Positions 16,292 through 25,363 of a stretch of 64,000 nucleotides of DNA are shown one piece after another. Under the pieces are notes generated by a model. It had not been told where the DNA came from. It saw nothing but the letters and a program-made list of their open reading frames with translations, and made no database searches. The DNA comes from JAWPMT01 sp965267435 (GTDB lineage: Bacteria > Bacteroidota > Bacteroidia > Cytophagales > Cyclobacteriaceae), in the NCBI GenBank assembly GCA_965267435.1, contig OZ253960.1, forward strand, positions 1,178,001 through 1,242,000. The letters are read 5' to 3'. Every line of letters begins with the position of its first letter. The first letter of the stretch is position 1. Position numbers and translations under genes: made by a program.

Positions 16292-16840
16292 ATGGCCATG
16301 AAAAAGTGTGCATTCCTTCTCACCCTCGTTATTAACAGCCTCGGAACTTTCTCGCAAGAGTATGTCTGCCATCCCTGCGGTTACGAGTGTGACTCCCTGA
16401 CCTTTGAGGGTCCGGGCAATTGCTCTACCTGCAGCATGGCGCTGGTGGAGGGGGACTATCCCAAGTTTCAAAATATTGATTTCGCCACCGCCTGCGAGCG
16501 GATTTCCAGCAACAATGAACTTGTTCTGATTGACGTCCGATCTCCGGCCGAATTCGATGGCTCCAGGGAAGGTCGTGATACTTATGGTCACCTGGACGGA
16601 GCGATCAATATCCCTATTAGTGAGATTGCCGATCGTCTCGAGGAGCTGTCGCCTTACAAGGACAAGGAGATCATTGTCTACTGTAGTCGTAGCCACCGCA
16701 GTCCGAGTGTCGCCTATACCTTGGTGACGAGTGGCTTCACCAATGTCACCAATATTGTTGGAGGTGTCTCAATTCTGGAAAAGGAATTTGGTGAAGATAC
16801 TTGTCTCGCTACGCTATGGATGGAGCACGAAGGGGACTGA
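16292..16840 (+). CDS. Secreted rhodanese-domain protein with N-terminal metal-binding Cys module
   Basis: 182 residues (start 16292, or 16298 at the second ATG). A signal peptide (MKKCAFLLTLVINSLGTFSQ) is followed by YVCHPCGYECD and GNCSTCSMALV, a Cys-pair layout like the heavy-metal-binding domain YHCPMHPE...PGKCPKCGM of metal efflux proteins. Then a complete rhodanese domain: LVLIDVRSPAEFDG, GHLDGAINIPI, and the active-site loop IVYCSRSHRSPSVA with the catalytic cysteine. It probably moves sulfur or handles thiols or metals in the periplasm. Single gene; 200 bases before the response regulator. Confidence 0.85.
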   Translation: MAMKKCAFLLTLVINSLGTFSQEYVCHPCGYECDSLTFEGPGNCSTCSMALVEGDYPKFQNIDFATACERISSNNELVLIDVRSPAEFDGSREGRDTYGHLDGAINIPISEIADRLEELSPYKDKEIIVYCSRSHRSPSVAYTLVTSGFTNVTNIVGGVSILEKEFGEDTCLATLWMEHEGD

Positions 16841-17043
16841 CCCCCAGTAGGATAGGACGATGATGTCCAGGATCGACCCAGTACTGTGAACATTGAGCAC
16901 CACACTCCCCATTCAGCGGGACTTCTACCCAGTGGCTGCCGTTTCTTTGAGTAAGTGCCACAAATAGTTGATAATCACTAAGTCTACGACTGGTCATGTG
17001 ACTTAGATCAAACCGGTGTAGCTCACTCATACAATTTTCAGCA

Positions 17044-17448
17044 ATGCAAACAACTTACGTTATCCTTGACGATGACCCGGTCTTTACGACGTGGCTCCAC
17101 CATCTTGTCGGCAAACTACATCCAGTATTGACCCACTTAGGTTCTTATCATGAATCTGTAGACGCCGCCAAAGCGGTCACAAGCAAAAAGCCTGACATTC
17201 TCTTTCTCGACATGCAGATCGACGCCTTCAACGGCTTAGAGTTTCTCGAGGTGCTTGACTACAAGCCCATCACGATTGTCGTTTCCGCCAGCGAACACTA
17301 CAAGGTGCGCGCGAAAAGGCTGGGAGCACTGGACTATCTCTGTAAACCTATTTCTGAACACGCTTTGCAAACAGCCGTAGGGAAGGCACTATGGCAAGTC
17401 AGATCGGAGAGGTCTCAATTTGACGATAAGATCACTTTTTCGTTATAG
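17044..17448 (+). CDS. Single-domain response regulator
   Basis: 134 residues forming one receiver domain and nothing else: ILDDDPVF (acidic pocket D9-D11), LFLDMQID with phospho-acceptor D56, VVSASEHY (S81), and DYLCKPIS with K101. There is no DNA-binding or LytTR domain, although VRAKRLGALDYLCKPIS is reminiscent of LytTR-type receivers. No histidine kinase is adjacent, so it is an orphan. The next gene encodes a membrane-anchored HTH-like protein, which could be a partner. Confidence 0.9.
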   Translation: MQTTYVILDDDPVFTTWLHHLVGKLHPVLTHLGSYHESVDAAKAVTSKKPDILFLDMQIDAFNGLEFLEVLDYKPITIVVSASEHYKVRAKRLGALDYLCKPISEHALQTAVGKALWQVRSERSQFDDKITFSL

Positions 17449-17548
17449 GCGTCGATCCCGCACAATAGCGAGCACTTCTCTGCCCTGACAATCCAGTTCA
17501 TTGCCATTCAAGGTTGTTCATCCCGTCAATCCTTGCCAGATTTGAGTG

Positions 17549-18802
17549 ATGACAAAGGATCAAGGTGATGTCGTACGGCTGAAGGAGGCAATCGAGGCGC
17601 AGTCTGAATGGGGACCGGCAGCAGCCTGGCATAGCCAGATGTTCGACGAGCTGTCTACCAAAATATTTGAGGGGACCGGAGTGATGTTGAGCGCCGCGAC
17701 GCTCAAACGCTTCTTTGGCGTCGTTCGCCATGAGGGAGCACCAAGCATCACGACACTCAATACGCTGTCGAAGTTTGCCGGTTATGAGAACTGGACGGCC
17801 TTCAGGACAGCCCAACCCACGCGGAAGACAGTGAAGAAAGGTGAAGGCTTATCCAGAAAGTCTGTCTATATCACCATCGGCTTCATCCTGGCTACGGTGG
17901 TCGTCGCCCTGCTAAGTAGTCGTCGCCCTGCCAAGGTGGTGATCGATGCTTCATCTTTTTCCTTTAGCAGTCGCGTGTTGGGTTACGAGTATCCTAACTC
18001 CGTAGTTTTCGATTTCGAGTTCCCGTCATCGCTGGAGACAGATAGCTTGCACATACAACAATACTGGGATCCGACGAAAACTATCAAGGTTCGGCGCGAT
18101 CAGCAGCAGGCCACTGGCATTTACTACTTTCCCGGCTACTTCAAGGCGCAGCTCATTGTCGATGGACAGTCGGTGCTGGCACACGACCTCTTCCTTAAGA
18201 GCCAGGGATGGCTGGGCACGATTGAGTACAGCCCAATCCCTAAATACTTTCTTCCACAGCAGGAGGGGACGGGGTATCTACAAGCGCCATCGGCCATCAT
18301 CACGGAGGTCCGGGAGTCTGAGGAGCCACAGGTCATAGCGTACCACTGGATCGACGATCTGGGGAATGTATCCGGAGATGACTTCACTATGGAAGCCACG
18401 GTTCAGAACACTTTCAATGACCGATGGGCGGTTTGTCAGTCTTTGCAGATCTATTTCATTGGCACCACGGGTGCCATGATCGTTCCTTTTTCCAAAATCG
18501 GCTGTGCCTCCGACAATATGCTCATGCTCAATGATCAGTTCCTGAGTGGCAAGGAGAATGATCTGTCTGCGTTCAGCACTGATATTTCTGAAGCCACGGT
18601 CATAACGATCAGTAATAAGCAGAAAGAGGTCACCACGATCATTGGAGGTCAGGAAGTCCATCGGATGTCCTACGACAAATCCATGGGCCGCCTGGTAGGG
18701 ATACGCTTCAAATTCCTGGGCCTGGGGACGGTGAGTCAGCTTTCCGTAATGGACCAAAGAGAGCGGGAGGTGTCGCGTCTCAAAATCGGCGATCCGCTAT
18801 AG
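17549..18802 (+). CDS. Membrane-anchored protein with cytoplasmic HTH-like N-domain and external beta domain
   Basis: About 417 residues (ATG 17549; a GTG lies one codon upstream). Residues about 1-90 hold a small helical domain, MLSAATLKRFFGVV then SITTLNTLSKFAGYENWTAF, which recurs in Bacteroidota proteins and resembles an HTH or adaptor. One membrane helix follows (VYITIGFILATVVVALL), then a beta-rich periplasmic region of about 280 residues ending in a jelly-roll-like domain. The layout, intracellular DNA- or protein-binding domain tethered to an extracellular sensor, suggests one-component transmembrane signalling. Function not known. It lies 100 bases behind the response regulator. Confidence 0.65.
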   Translation: MTKDQGDVVRLKEAIEAQSEWGPAAAWHSQMFDELSTKIFEGTGVMLSAATLKRFFGVVRHEGAPSITTLNTLSKFAGYENWTAFRTAQPTRKTVKKGEGLSRKSVYITIGFILATVVVALLSSRRPAKVVIDASSFSFSSRVLGYEYPNSVVFDFEFPSSLETDSLHIQQYWDPTKTIKVRRDQQQATGIYYFPGYFKAQLIVDGQSVLAHDLFLKSQGWLGTIEYSPIPKYFLPQQEGTGYLQAPSAIITEVRESEEPQVIAYHWIDDLGNVSGDDFTMEATVQNTFNDRWAVCQSLQIYFIGTTGAMIVPFSKIGCASDNMLMLNDQFLSGKENDLSAFSTDISEATVITISNKQKEVTTIIGGQEVHRMSYDKSMGRLVGIRFKFLGLGTVSQLSVMDQREREVSRLKIGDPL

Positions 18803-18917
18803 CCGTCGGTGCGGGCGAACCGAAATGAATGGGTTTGAACAGCCTTGTCGTTGGCCTCATTGTCCATTCGCGCTCCAATCTCCGTAAATCACCCTCACAA
18901 ACCATTTTCTAAAAGTC

Positions 18918-20033
18918 ATGAAACTCAAAAGAAGCATTATGCTGGGCATGTGCCTGGCAACGATCATTGGTGTATATGCACAGGATGTAGGCGGCAGTAC
19001 AAAAGTCAGCCAGTCGAGGACCACCATCGCCAATATCGGTCAGGCGGATATCACGATCAAATACCATAGTCCCTCCGTCAATGGGAGGAAGATCTTTGGG
19101 GGGATCGTCCCCTACGACTTCGTCGTGGATGGGGTCGAGTACCCGTGGCGGGCGGGGGCCAATCAGCGCACTACCATCGAATTCAGCCATGACGTAACGA
19201 TCGAAGGACAGCCTCTTAAGGCCGGCGTTTATGGATTCGTAGCACTGGTGTCAGAAGAGGAGTGGACGCTGGTCTTTTCCTCCGGTACCACATGGGGCGC
19301 ATTCAACTATGATCAGAGCAATGATGCCCTTCGTGTACCCGTGAAGACTAGGCAGTTGCCTCATCAGGAATGGCTAAGCTATGAGTTCCTCAATCCTCGA
19401 GCGGAGGCAGTAGATGTACAGCTACGGTGGGAGACGACTGCGGTGTCGTTTGAAGTAGCAACCAATGCGCTGGACAATATTCTGGCCAATCTCGATACCA
19501 ATGAGGAAAAGGCGGCCAACGATTATTTGGAGCTGGCGAAGCGCACGTTGGAGAAAGACCCCTCTCAGAAGAAAGCGGCGCTGGAGTATCTGGAAATAGC
19601 CAATGAGAAAATGCCTGAAATTGAGAACGAAGCTCGGAGGCAAGCCATGACTTTCAACTATCGGGTGATGAAAGGGGACGTCCTGATCTTGCAGGGAAAG
19701 AAGAAAGAAGGTCAGGCGTTGATCGATTTGGCCATGAGCGAGGCCGCCAACTTCAATCTGTACTACTACGCGCTCAATAAGTTCCTTGTGGAGGGCGAGA
19801 AGGAGTCGGCTTTTGAGATCCTGAAGAGGGGCACGGAACTGTATCCTGAGAACCATGCCAATTACCTGGCGCTGGGAGAGTACTACCTGAAGGAGGGAGA
19901 CCAGGCCCAGGCTACGGAGCACTTCAGAATGGCGTACGAAAGAGCCGTAAAGAACAATCCACCGGCCAATTACTACCGGTACATGTATTTGCAGAACAAG
20001 TTGATCCTGGACAGAGAGCAAGGAGGAAATTGA
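18918..20033 (+). CDS. DUF2911 protein with TPR-like C-terminus
   Basis: 371 residues with a signal peptide (IMLGMCLATIIGVYAQ). Residues about 30-180 match DUF2911: VSQSRTTIANIGQADITIKYHSPSVNGRKIFG, split here into its recognisable parts VNGRKIFGG and VPYDFVVDGVEYPWRAGANQ, then LKAGVYGFVALV. The C-terminal half is helical with tetratricopeptide-like repeats (NYLALGEYYLKEGDQAQATEHF). DUF2911 proteins are common secreted proteins of Bacteroidota without an assigned activity. Probably periplasmic. Confidence 0.85.
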   Translation: MKLKRSIMLGMCLATIIGVYAQDVGGSTKVSQSRTTIANIGQADITIKYHSPSVNGRKIFGGIVPYDFVVDGVEYPWRAGANQRTTIEFSHDVTIEGQPLKAGVYGFVALVSEEEWTLVFSSGTTWGAFNYDQSNDALRVPVKTRQLPHQEWLSYEFLNPRAEAVDVQLRWETTAVSFEVATNALDNILANLDTNEEKAANDYLELAKRTLEKDPSQKKAALEYLEIANEKMPEIENEARRQAMTFNYRVMKGDVLILQGKKKEGQALIDLAMSEAANFNLYYYALNKFLVEGEKESAFEILKRGTELYPENHANYLALGEYYLKEGDQAQATEHFRMAYERAVKNNPPANYYRYMYLQNKLILDREQGGN

Positions 20034-20049
20034 TGGTGCTGAGTGTACT

Positions 20050-20080
20050 GGCCCTGACCCGGAAGAAGTTGGTCGGGGCC
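20050..20080 (+). terminator. Candidate terminator hairpin after the DUF2911 gene
   Basis: GGCCCTGACC (20050-20059) pairs with GGTCGGGGCC (20071-20080), one G-U pair, 11-base loop. It lies 17 bases after the stop. No T-tract follows, so an intrinsic terminator is only suggested. Confidence 0.4.
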
Positions 20081-20223
20081 TGCGCTCGGCGATTCCATTT
20101 ATCAACAAAAGCTTTTCCTATTTAACATAATAATAATTATGAGTGTGCTGCGTTTTCATCTGCCTAAATCACTCAGAAGGCTAGGGGATCTTGCTTCGTA
20201 GTGCGTAGAAGGATCTGTCTATC

Positions 20224-21186
20224 TTGCAGCGAAACTCTTTTGCTGTGCAATTCTTCTCCGCAGAGACCATCAATGAAAATCTCGATTTCCCAACGCTGAT
20301 CGATACCCTGGCCGACGGTTTTCGCTCGGACATCGAAGTACCGCAGCGGATGCATATCGACTACCCCGGGCCAAAACCCAGCGACACCAATACGCTGCTG
20401 CTCATGCCTGCCATCAGGATCGGCGATTATGCTGGTGTCAAGATCGTCAATGTCGCTCCCGGTAATCGGGACACGGACTTTGAGACCATTCAAGGCATTT
20501 ACTACTTGATGGACGCTACTACCGGCGTTCCCAAGGCCCTCTTCGATGCCAAGAGCATTACCGTTTGGCGCACTGCCGCCGCGTCGGCTCTGGCGTCAAG
20601 CTTTCTGTCACGGGCCGATGCCAGCAAGCTGCTGATACTTGGGACGGGGGCACTTGCTCCCTACCTGGTTAGGGCGCATGCTGCTGTGAGACCCATAGAG
20701 GATGTGCTGATCTATGGCCGGTCCAGGGAGAAGGCGCATAAAATGGCCGATGAATTCCAAGGCGAGTTCTCTTCGATCAATGTCATAGAGCATATCGACG
20801 AGCATCTTTCATCGGTTGATATCGTCAGTGCTGCGACATCGAGTCCTGGACCCCTGATTCGTGGCGAGTTACTTACAGAGGGACAACACATTGACTTAGT
20901 GGGGGCCTATACGCCGACCACGCGTGAGTCCGATGATGAGGTAATGAAGACAGGCAGGATCTTCGCTGACAACAGAAGCTCCGTACTAAAGGAGGCCGGT
21001 GACTTGCTGATACCCATTGCGTCTGGGGCGATCATTGCGGAGGACATCGTTGCTGACCTTTTCGAACTTTGTCAAGGCGAGAAACCGGGTAGGGCGGGTG
21101 ATGGTGAGATTACTGTTTTTAAGTCGGTAGGCCACGCCATGGAGGATCTGGTAACGGCCATGCATCTTTACAAAAAACTATCCTGA
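20224..21186 (+). CDS. Ornithine cyclodeaminase/mu-crystallin family, probable delta1-pyrroline-2-carboxylate reductase
   Basis: 320 residues from TTG 20224; an in-frame GTG at 20245 (giving QFFSAETINEN) is equally plausible, and no ATG is available. Family features: RMHIDYPGP, LPAIRIGDYAGVKIVN-like core (read as MPAIRIGDYAGVKIVN), then the NAD(P)-binding fold LLILGTGALAPYLVRAH with GTGALA, and IVSAATSSPGPLI. The stop is one base before the ATG of a trans-3-hydroxyproline dehydratase. That enzyme makes delta1-pyrroline-2-carboxylate, which members of this family (LhpI type) reduce to L-proline. Function is therefore inferred from context. Cytoplasmic. Confidence 0.82.
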   Translation: MQRNSFAVQFFSAETINENLDFPTLIDTLADGFRSDIEVPQRMHIDYPGPKPSDTNTLLLMPAIRIGDYAGVKIVNVAPGNRDTDFETIQGIYYLMDATTGVPKALFDAKSITVWRTAAASALASSFLSRADASKLLILGTGALAPYLVRAHAAVRPIEDVLIYGRSREKAHKMADEFQGEFSSINVIEHIDEHLSSVDIVSAATSSPGPLIRGELLTEGQHIDLVGAYTPTTRESDDEVMKTGRIFADNRSSVLKEAGDLLIPIASGAIIAEDIVADLFELCQGEKPGRAGDGEITVFKSVGHAMEDLVTAMHLYKKLS

Positions 21187-21187
21187 C

Positions 21188-22219
21188 ATGGACTTGACCA
21201 CTTCGGATTTTCGGGCGCCGTCCGATTGGATAAGCATTCGTTCTATCGACATGCATACCGGTGGGGAGCCCCTTCGGGTCATATTGGATGGCTTCCCTAA
21301 GTTGGAGGGAGATGGCGTGTTGGCCTATCGCCGTTTCATCCAAAACACGTATGATTCGCTAAGGACCACGCTGATGTTTGAGCCCAGAGGGCATGCGGAC
21401 ATGTACGGTGTTGTTGTCACACCCAGCGAGCAAGCGGATTTCGGGGTCGTGTTTATGCACAATGAAGGCTACAGCACCATGTGCGGCCATGCGACGATCG
21501 CTATTGCGAAGCTCGCCGTGGAGATGAATTGGGCGAAAAAAGTGGAACCCGTTACCACCATGACGATCGAGGCGCCTTGTGGCCTGTTGCAGGCCTTTGT
21601 ATCCGTTGACAATGGCGAGGTGACGGCAGTACGTTTCCAGAACGTGCCCAGCTTTGTTGTGGCATTGGATCAGGTAGTAACAGTGCCCGGATTGGGCCCT
21701 GTCGAGTATGACCTGGCCTACGGGGGAGCGTTTTATGCCTTTGTGAAGGCTGCGAGCGTAGGCCTTACATGCGATCCGTCAGACTACACCCAACTCATCA
21801 AGACGGGCATGGACATCAAGCGGGCCATTATGACGGAGCGGGCTGTGCGACATCCCCTCGAAGAAGATCTGAGCTTCTTGTACGGGACGATTTTCATCGG
21901 CGATCCGGTCGCCAGTGATCGTCACAGTCGCAATGTCTGCGTATTTGCAGAAGGAGAAGTAGACCGCTCTCCCACGGGCTCCGGTGTCTCTGCGCGGGCG
22001 GCGATACATCACCAACGTGGGGAATTGGCGGTTGGCGAATCGATCACCATCGAAAGCATCCTGGGAACTACTTTTGATGTGAAGATCTGCGAAGAGGTGA
22101 CTTATGAGGGATTGCAGGCGGTTGTTCCTGAAGTCACTGGTACTGCCTATGTAACCGGTAAGAACGAATTTCTCATCGATCCGTCGGATCCATTGAAGGA
22201 TGGGTTCATCTTGAGGTAG
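21188..22219 (+). CDS. trans-3-hydroxy-L-proline dehydratase (proline racemase family)
   Basis: 343 residues of the proline racemase fold: IDMHTGGEPLRV, then STMCGHATIA with C99. The second catalytic site reads DRSPTGSGVSAR with threonine (T263) where proline racemases and 4-hydroxyproline epimerases have cysteine (DRSPCGTG). The Cys/Thr pair is the known mark of trans-3-hydroxy-L-proline dehydratases, which remove water to give delta1-pyrroline-2-carboxylate. With the upstream reductase gene (1-base gap) it forms a two-gene route from trans-3-hydroxyproline, a collagen-type imino acid, to proline. Cytoplasmic. Confidence 0.88.
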   Translation: MDLTTSDFRAPSDWISIRSIDMHTGGEPLRVILDGFPKLEGDGVLAYRRFIQNTYDSLRTTLMFEPRGHADMYGVVVTPSEQADFGVVFMHNEGYSTMCGHATIAIAKLAVEMNWAKKVEPVTTMTIEAPCGLLQAFVSVDNGEVTAVRFQNVPSFVVALDQVVTVPGLGPVEYDLAYGGAFYAFVKAASVGLTCDPSDYTQLIKTGMDIKRAIMTERAVRHPLEEDLSFLYGTIFIGDPVASDRHSRNVCVFAEGEVDRSPTGSGVSARAAIHHQRGELAVGESITIESILGTTFDVKICEEVTYEGLQAVVPEVTGTAYVTGKNEFLIDPSDPLKDGFILR

Positions 22220-22275
22220 CGGGCATGTTAGGTTATGGGCATTTACCCATTATTGGCTATTTTGAGTCAATATCT

Positions 22276-25200
22276 ATGTCCTCTTCAATGAAGCTTCTGA
22301 CCCGACTCTCGAAACACTTACTGCTCTCGCCAATTTCTCGATTCTCGTTCCTGCTCATCATTCCCCTGGTCCTGTTCTGTGGAGCGTGCAGTCCCGGCGG
22401 CAATATGACCTACTGGAACTTTGAGGTGGACTTCTCCAGCCAGGAAAAGGGGATCATGAAGCTCAACCAGAACAAAGCCTATCCCACGGCGGTACTGACC
22501 ATCTTTGGCTGGGAGACGATGGAACTGGAGAATGTCGCCATTGACGATCAGAAACTCTCAGGGGAGTTTGACTGGTTTGACCTGGAGGGCACATTTGACG
22601 GGGATCAGTTTACGGGTACGCTTACGACGAGGAACGGAGAGTACCCTTTTCGCGCTACCAAACAATCTGATGAACTGGTACCGATCGACCGCTCTGAAGT
22701 GGCTTATTTGTTAAGTGACGAGGACCTCGATCCAATCGAAAAGGACGTGGACCATGCCGACATAATCCAATCGTGGGACAATGACGCTTTTATTCGTGGG
22801 AGCCGCATTTACAACGCCAACTGCATCAACTGCCACGGCACTCCGGAAATAGAGGGCTCCATCCCCCAATCGCGCAAGTTCTGGGACAGTCCCTTCAAAG
22901 CGGGTAGCGACGTCTACTCGATGTATCTGACGCTCACCAAAGGATACGGCACGATGCCGCCTCAGCTCATCCTCACCCCCCAGGAGAAGTACGACGTAAT
23001 CCTGTACCTACAACAAAACTTTATCAAGGAAAAGAACAAGGCAGCCTACGTACCGGCCACACCAGGCTACATAGCAGGATTGCCGCGGGGTTCTACCAGG
23101 GGGCCCGCCACGAAGCCCTACCAGCCGTGGGCAGACATGGATTATGGCAATTTCTTCATCAATACCTACGAATTGGTGGATTCGGCGAAAGGGCCCGAGC
23201 GATTCCATTCTCCGGGACCCCTTCCATATGTGGATGAAGACTATCTGGACAACAACTTCGCTTACAAAGGCATTGCAGTGCGACTCGATCAAGGCGAAGG
23301 GGGTGTTTCGCGTGGCAAGGCCTGGATGATGTTTGACCACGACCTGATGAGGGTGGCCGGCGGGTGGACTGGAAATGGCTTCATCGATTGGGATGGCATC
23401 CTTTTGAATGACCGGCACGAGACGTATCCTCGGACGATCGGCAAGCTGCACTTCGAGACACCAGTAGGTCCAGGATGGGCTAACCCCAAAACAGGTTCAT
23501 TTGAGGACCCCAGGTTCCGGGCACGCGACGGTAGAGCTTTCGGCCCACTGCCAAAGGATTGGGCCAACTATAAGGGCCTGTACCAAACCAACAGGCACAC
23601 GATCATTTCCTACAGTGTTGGGGACGCTGATGTACTGGAGCTATTTGGCGTTGAGGTGATGGAAGGAGGGCAAACCGTGATGTTTACGCGCACGCTCAAT
23701 GTGAGCCCGTCGACATCTCAATTAAAAATGCGCGTGGCCCCGCTTTCTAACAAGGTAATTGTCGCGGGAGATGGGGCAACGATCCTCGAAGAAGACGGCT
23801 TTCATGTGCTGGAAGTAGACCCATCGATGTCAGTGAGGCTGAAGCTGTTCATCGCCGACGAATCAGTGGATAATCTTGGTCAATGGATCGTCTCCTCTCC
23901 ACCTCAAGACCTGCAACCCCTCACAACCGCCGGTTCCACACGCTTTGGTCAGGAATTGACCGGGGAGGTGATCCAGGGGAACGAAAATGGTCCTTTTGCC
24001 ATCGACAAATTGGTGCCGCCATTTGACAATCCGTGGGCCAGTAGGATGAAACTCAGTGGTATTGACTTCCTGGCGGACCAGAACAAAGCGGTGGCCTGTA
24101 CAACGGACGGCGATGTGTGGTTGATCACCGGGCTGTTGGAGAACAAAGGAACTGTGACATGGAAGCGGATGGCTGCAGGGCTTTTTCAGCCCCTGGGTAT
24201 CAAAGTCGTGGATGAGAAGATCTTTGTCACCTGCCGGGATCAGATCGTCTTGCTCCGAGACCTCAACGGTGATATGGAGACCGACTTCTACGAGAGCTTC
24301 AATCACGATCATCAGGTCTCTGACCACTTCCATGAGTTTGCCATGGGTCTGCAGGCAGACGTTGAAGGGAACCTGTACTACGCCAAGAGCGGTCGCCATG
24401 CGCGAGAGGCGTTGATCCCTCAGCATGGCACACTACTGAAGGTCAGTAAGGACGGCTCCAGCACTGAAGTGATCGCCACGGGATTTAGGGCCGCGAATGG
24501 CGTGTGCATCAACCCCGATGGCAGCTTCATCGTCACGGATCAGCAGGGCTTCTGGAATCCCATGAATCGCATCAACTGGATCGAGGGCAAGGGCAACTTC
24601 TACGGCAACATGTGGGGATACGATCCCCCGGAAGATACCTCAAGAGCTGCCATGGAGCCGCCCATGGTCTGGGTGGACATGGAGTTTGACCGTTCGCCGT
24701 CAGAGTTGATGTGGGTCGATAGTGAAAAGTGGGGCCCACTTGATGGGGCCTTGCTTAGCTTCTCTTATGGCTTTGGCAAAGTACAATTGGTGCTGCCGGA
24801 GAGAGTCAGAGGTCAAATGCAAGGCGGTGTCATTGACCTGCCAGATGTCAAATTTCTCACTGGGGTAATGAGAGGAAGATTCAATCCTGCAGATGGTCAC
24901 CTATATGCCTGCGGTATGTCTGCCTGGGGCACGACCCAGATCTATCGTGGCGGAGGGCTATATCGGGTTCGCTATACTGGCAAACCACTTCCAGTACCTG
25001 TGGGGCTGAGCACTTTACAGAGCGGCCTTGAGCTGACATTTGCCAGCCCTCTGGATGCATCCGCGGAAGATGTCGACAATTTTGAGGTGGAGACCTGGGA
25101 CCTCGTCAGGAGTAGCAAGTACGGCTCCGACAGGCACAATCGGAAAGAGCTGACCATTACGAAAGTGCAATTGCTAGGGGATGGCACAACTGTCAGGCTC

Positions 25201-25329
25201 TTCGTCGAGGGCATTGCTCCTGTGGATGTGATGACGATCTCCTATGACCTCGAAGACAAAGACGGCAACCCGCTGAAGGGGACCGTCCAGAATACCATCC
25301 ATCGTTTGGGAGGTAGAGAAGGCGTGTGA
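22276..25329 (+). CDS. Lipoprotein cytochrome c fused to sorbosone-dehydrogenase-like propeller
   Basis: 1017 residues from ATG 22276 (MSSSMKLLTR); ATGs at 22225 and 22288 are alternatives. Signal with lipobox at LVLFCGAC. Order: a beta domain of about 80 residues (WNFEVDFSSQEKGIMKLNQ); a single heme-c domain with CINCH near residue 183 and the likely Met ligand in YGTMPPQ; a DUF6797-like region (DDNN-type segment YLDNNFAYKGIAVRL, then RTIGKLHFETPVGPGWANP); and a C-terminal soluble-quinoprotein/sorbosone-dehydrogenase-like propeller (GFRAANGVCINPDGSFIVTD). Probably a periplasmic sugar or alcohol dehydrogenase that passes electrons to its own heme. Cofactor and substrate not determined. Confidence 0.83.
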   Translation: MSSSMKLLTRLSKHLLLSPISRFSFLLIIPLVLFCGACSPGGNMTYWNFEVDFSSQEKGIMKLNQNKAYPTAVLTIFGWETMELENVAIDDQKLSGEFDWFDLEGTFDGDQFTGTLTTRNGEYPFRATKQSDELVPIDRSEVAYLLSDEDLDPIEKDVDHADIIQSWDNDAFIRGSRIYNANCINCHGTPEIEGSIPQSRKFWDSPFKAGSDVYSMYLTLTKGYGTMPPQLILTPQEKYDVILYLQQNFIKEKNKAAYVPATPGYIAGLPRGSTRGPATKPYQPWADMDYGNFFINTYELVDSAKGPERFHSPGPLPYVDEDYLDNNFAYKGIAVRLDQGEGGVSRGKAWMMFDHDLMRVAGGWTGNGFIDWDGILLNDRHETYPRTIGKLHFETPVGPGWANPKTGSFEDPRFRARDGRAFGPLPKDWANYKGLYQTNRHTIISYSVGDADVLELFGVEVMEGGQTVMFTRTLNVSPSTSQLKMRVAPLSNKVIVAGDGATILEEDGFHVLEVDPSMSVRLKLFIADESVDNLGQWIVSSPPQDLQPLTTAGSTRFGQELTGEVIQGNENGPFAIDKLVPPFDNPWASRMKLSGIDFLADQNKAVACTTDGDVWLITGLLENKGTVTWKRMAAGLFQPLGIKVVDEKIFVTCRDQIVLLRDLNGDMETDFYESFNHDHQVSDHFHEFAMGLQADVEGNLYYAKSGRHAREALIPQHGTLLKVSKDGSSTEVIATGFRAANGVCINPDGSFIVTDQQGFWNPMNRINWIEGKGNFYGNMWGYDPPEDTSRAAMEPPMVWVDMEFDRSPSELMWVDSEKWGPLDGALLSFSYGFGKVQLVLPERVRGQMQGGVIDLPDVKFLTGVMRGRFNPADGHLYACGMSAWGTTQIYRGGGLYRVRYTGKPLPVPVGLSTLQSGLELTFASPLDASAEDVDNFEVETWDLVRSSKYGSDRHNRKELTITKVQLLGDGTTVRLFVEGIAPVDVMTISYDLEDKDGNPLKGTVQNTIHRLGGREGV

Positions 25330-25363
25330 CACCCAGAAAGGAAGCCTGCAAGGATTCCGCTCT

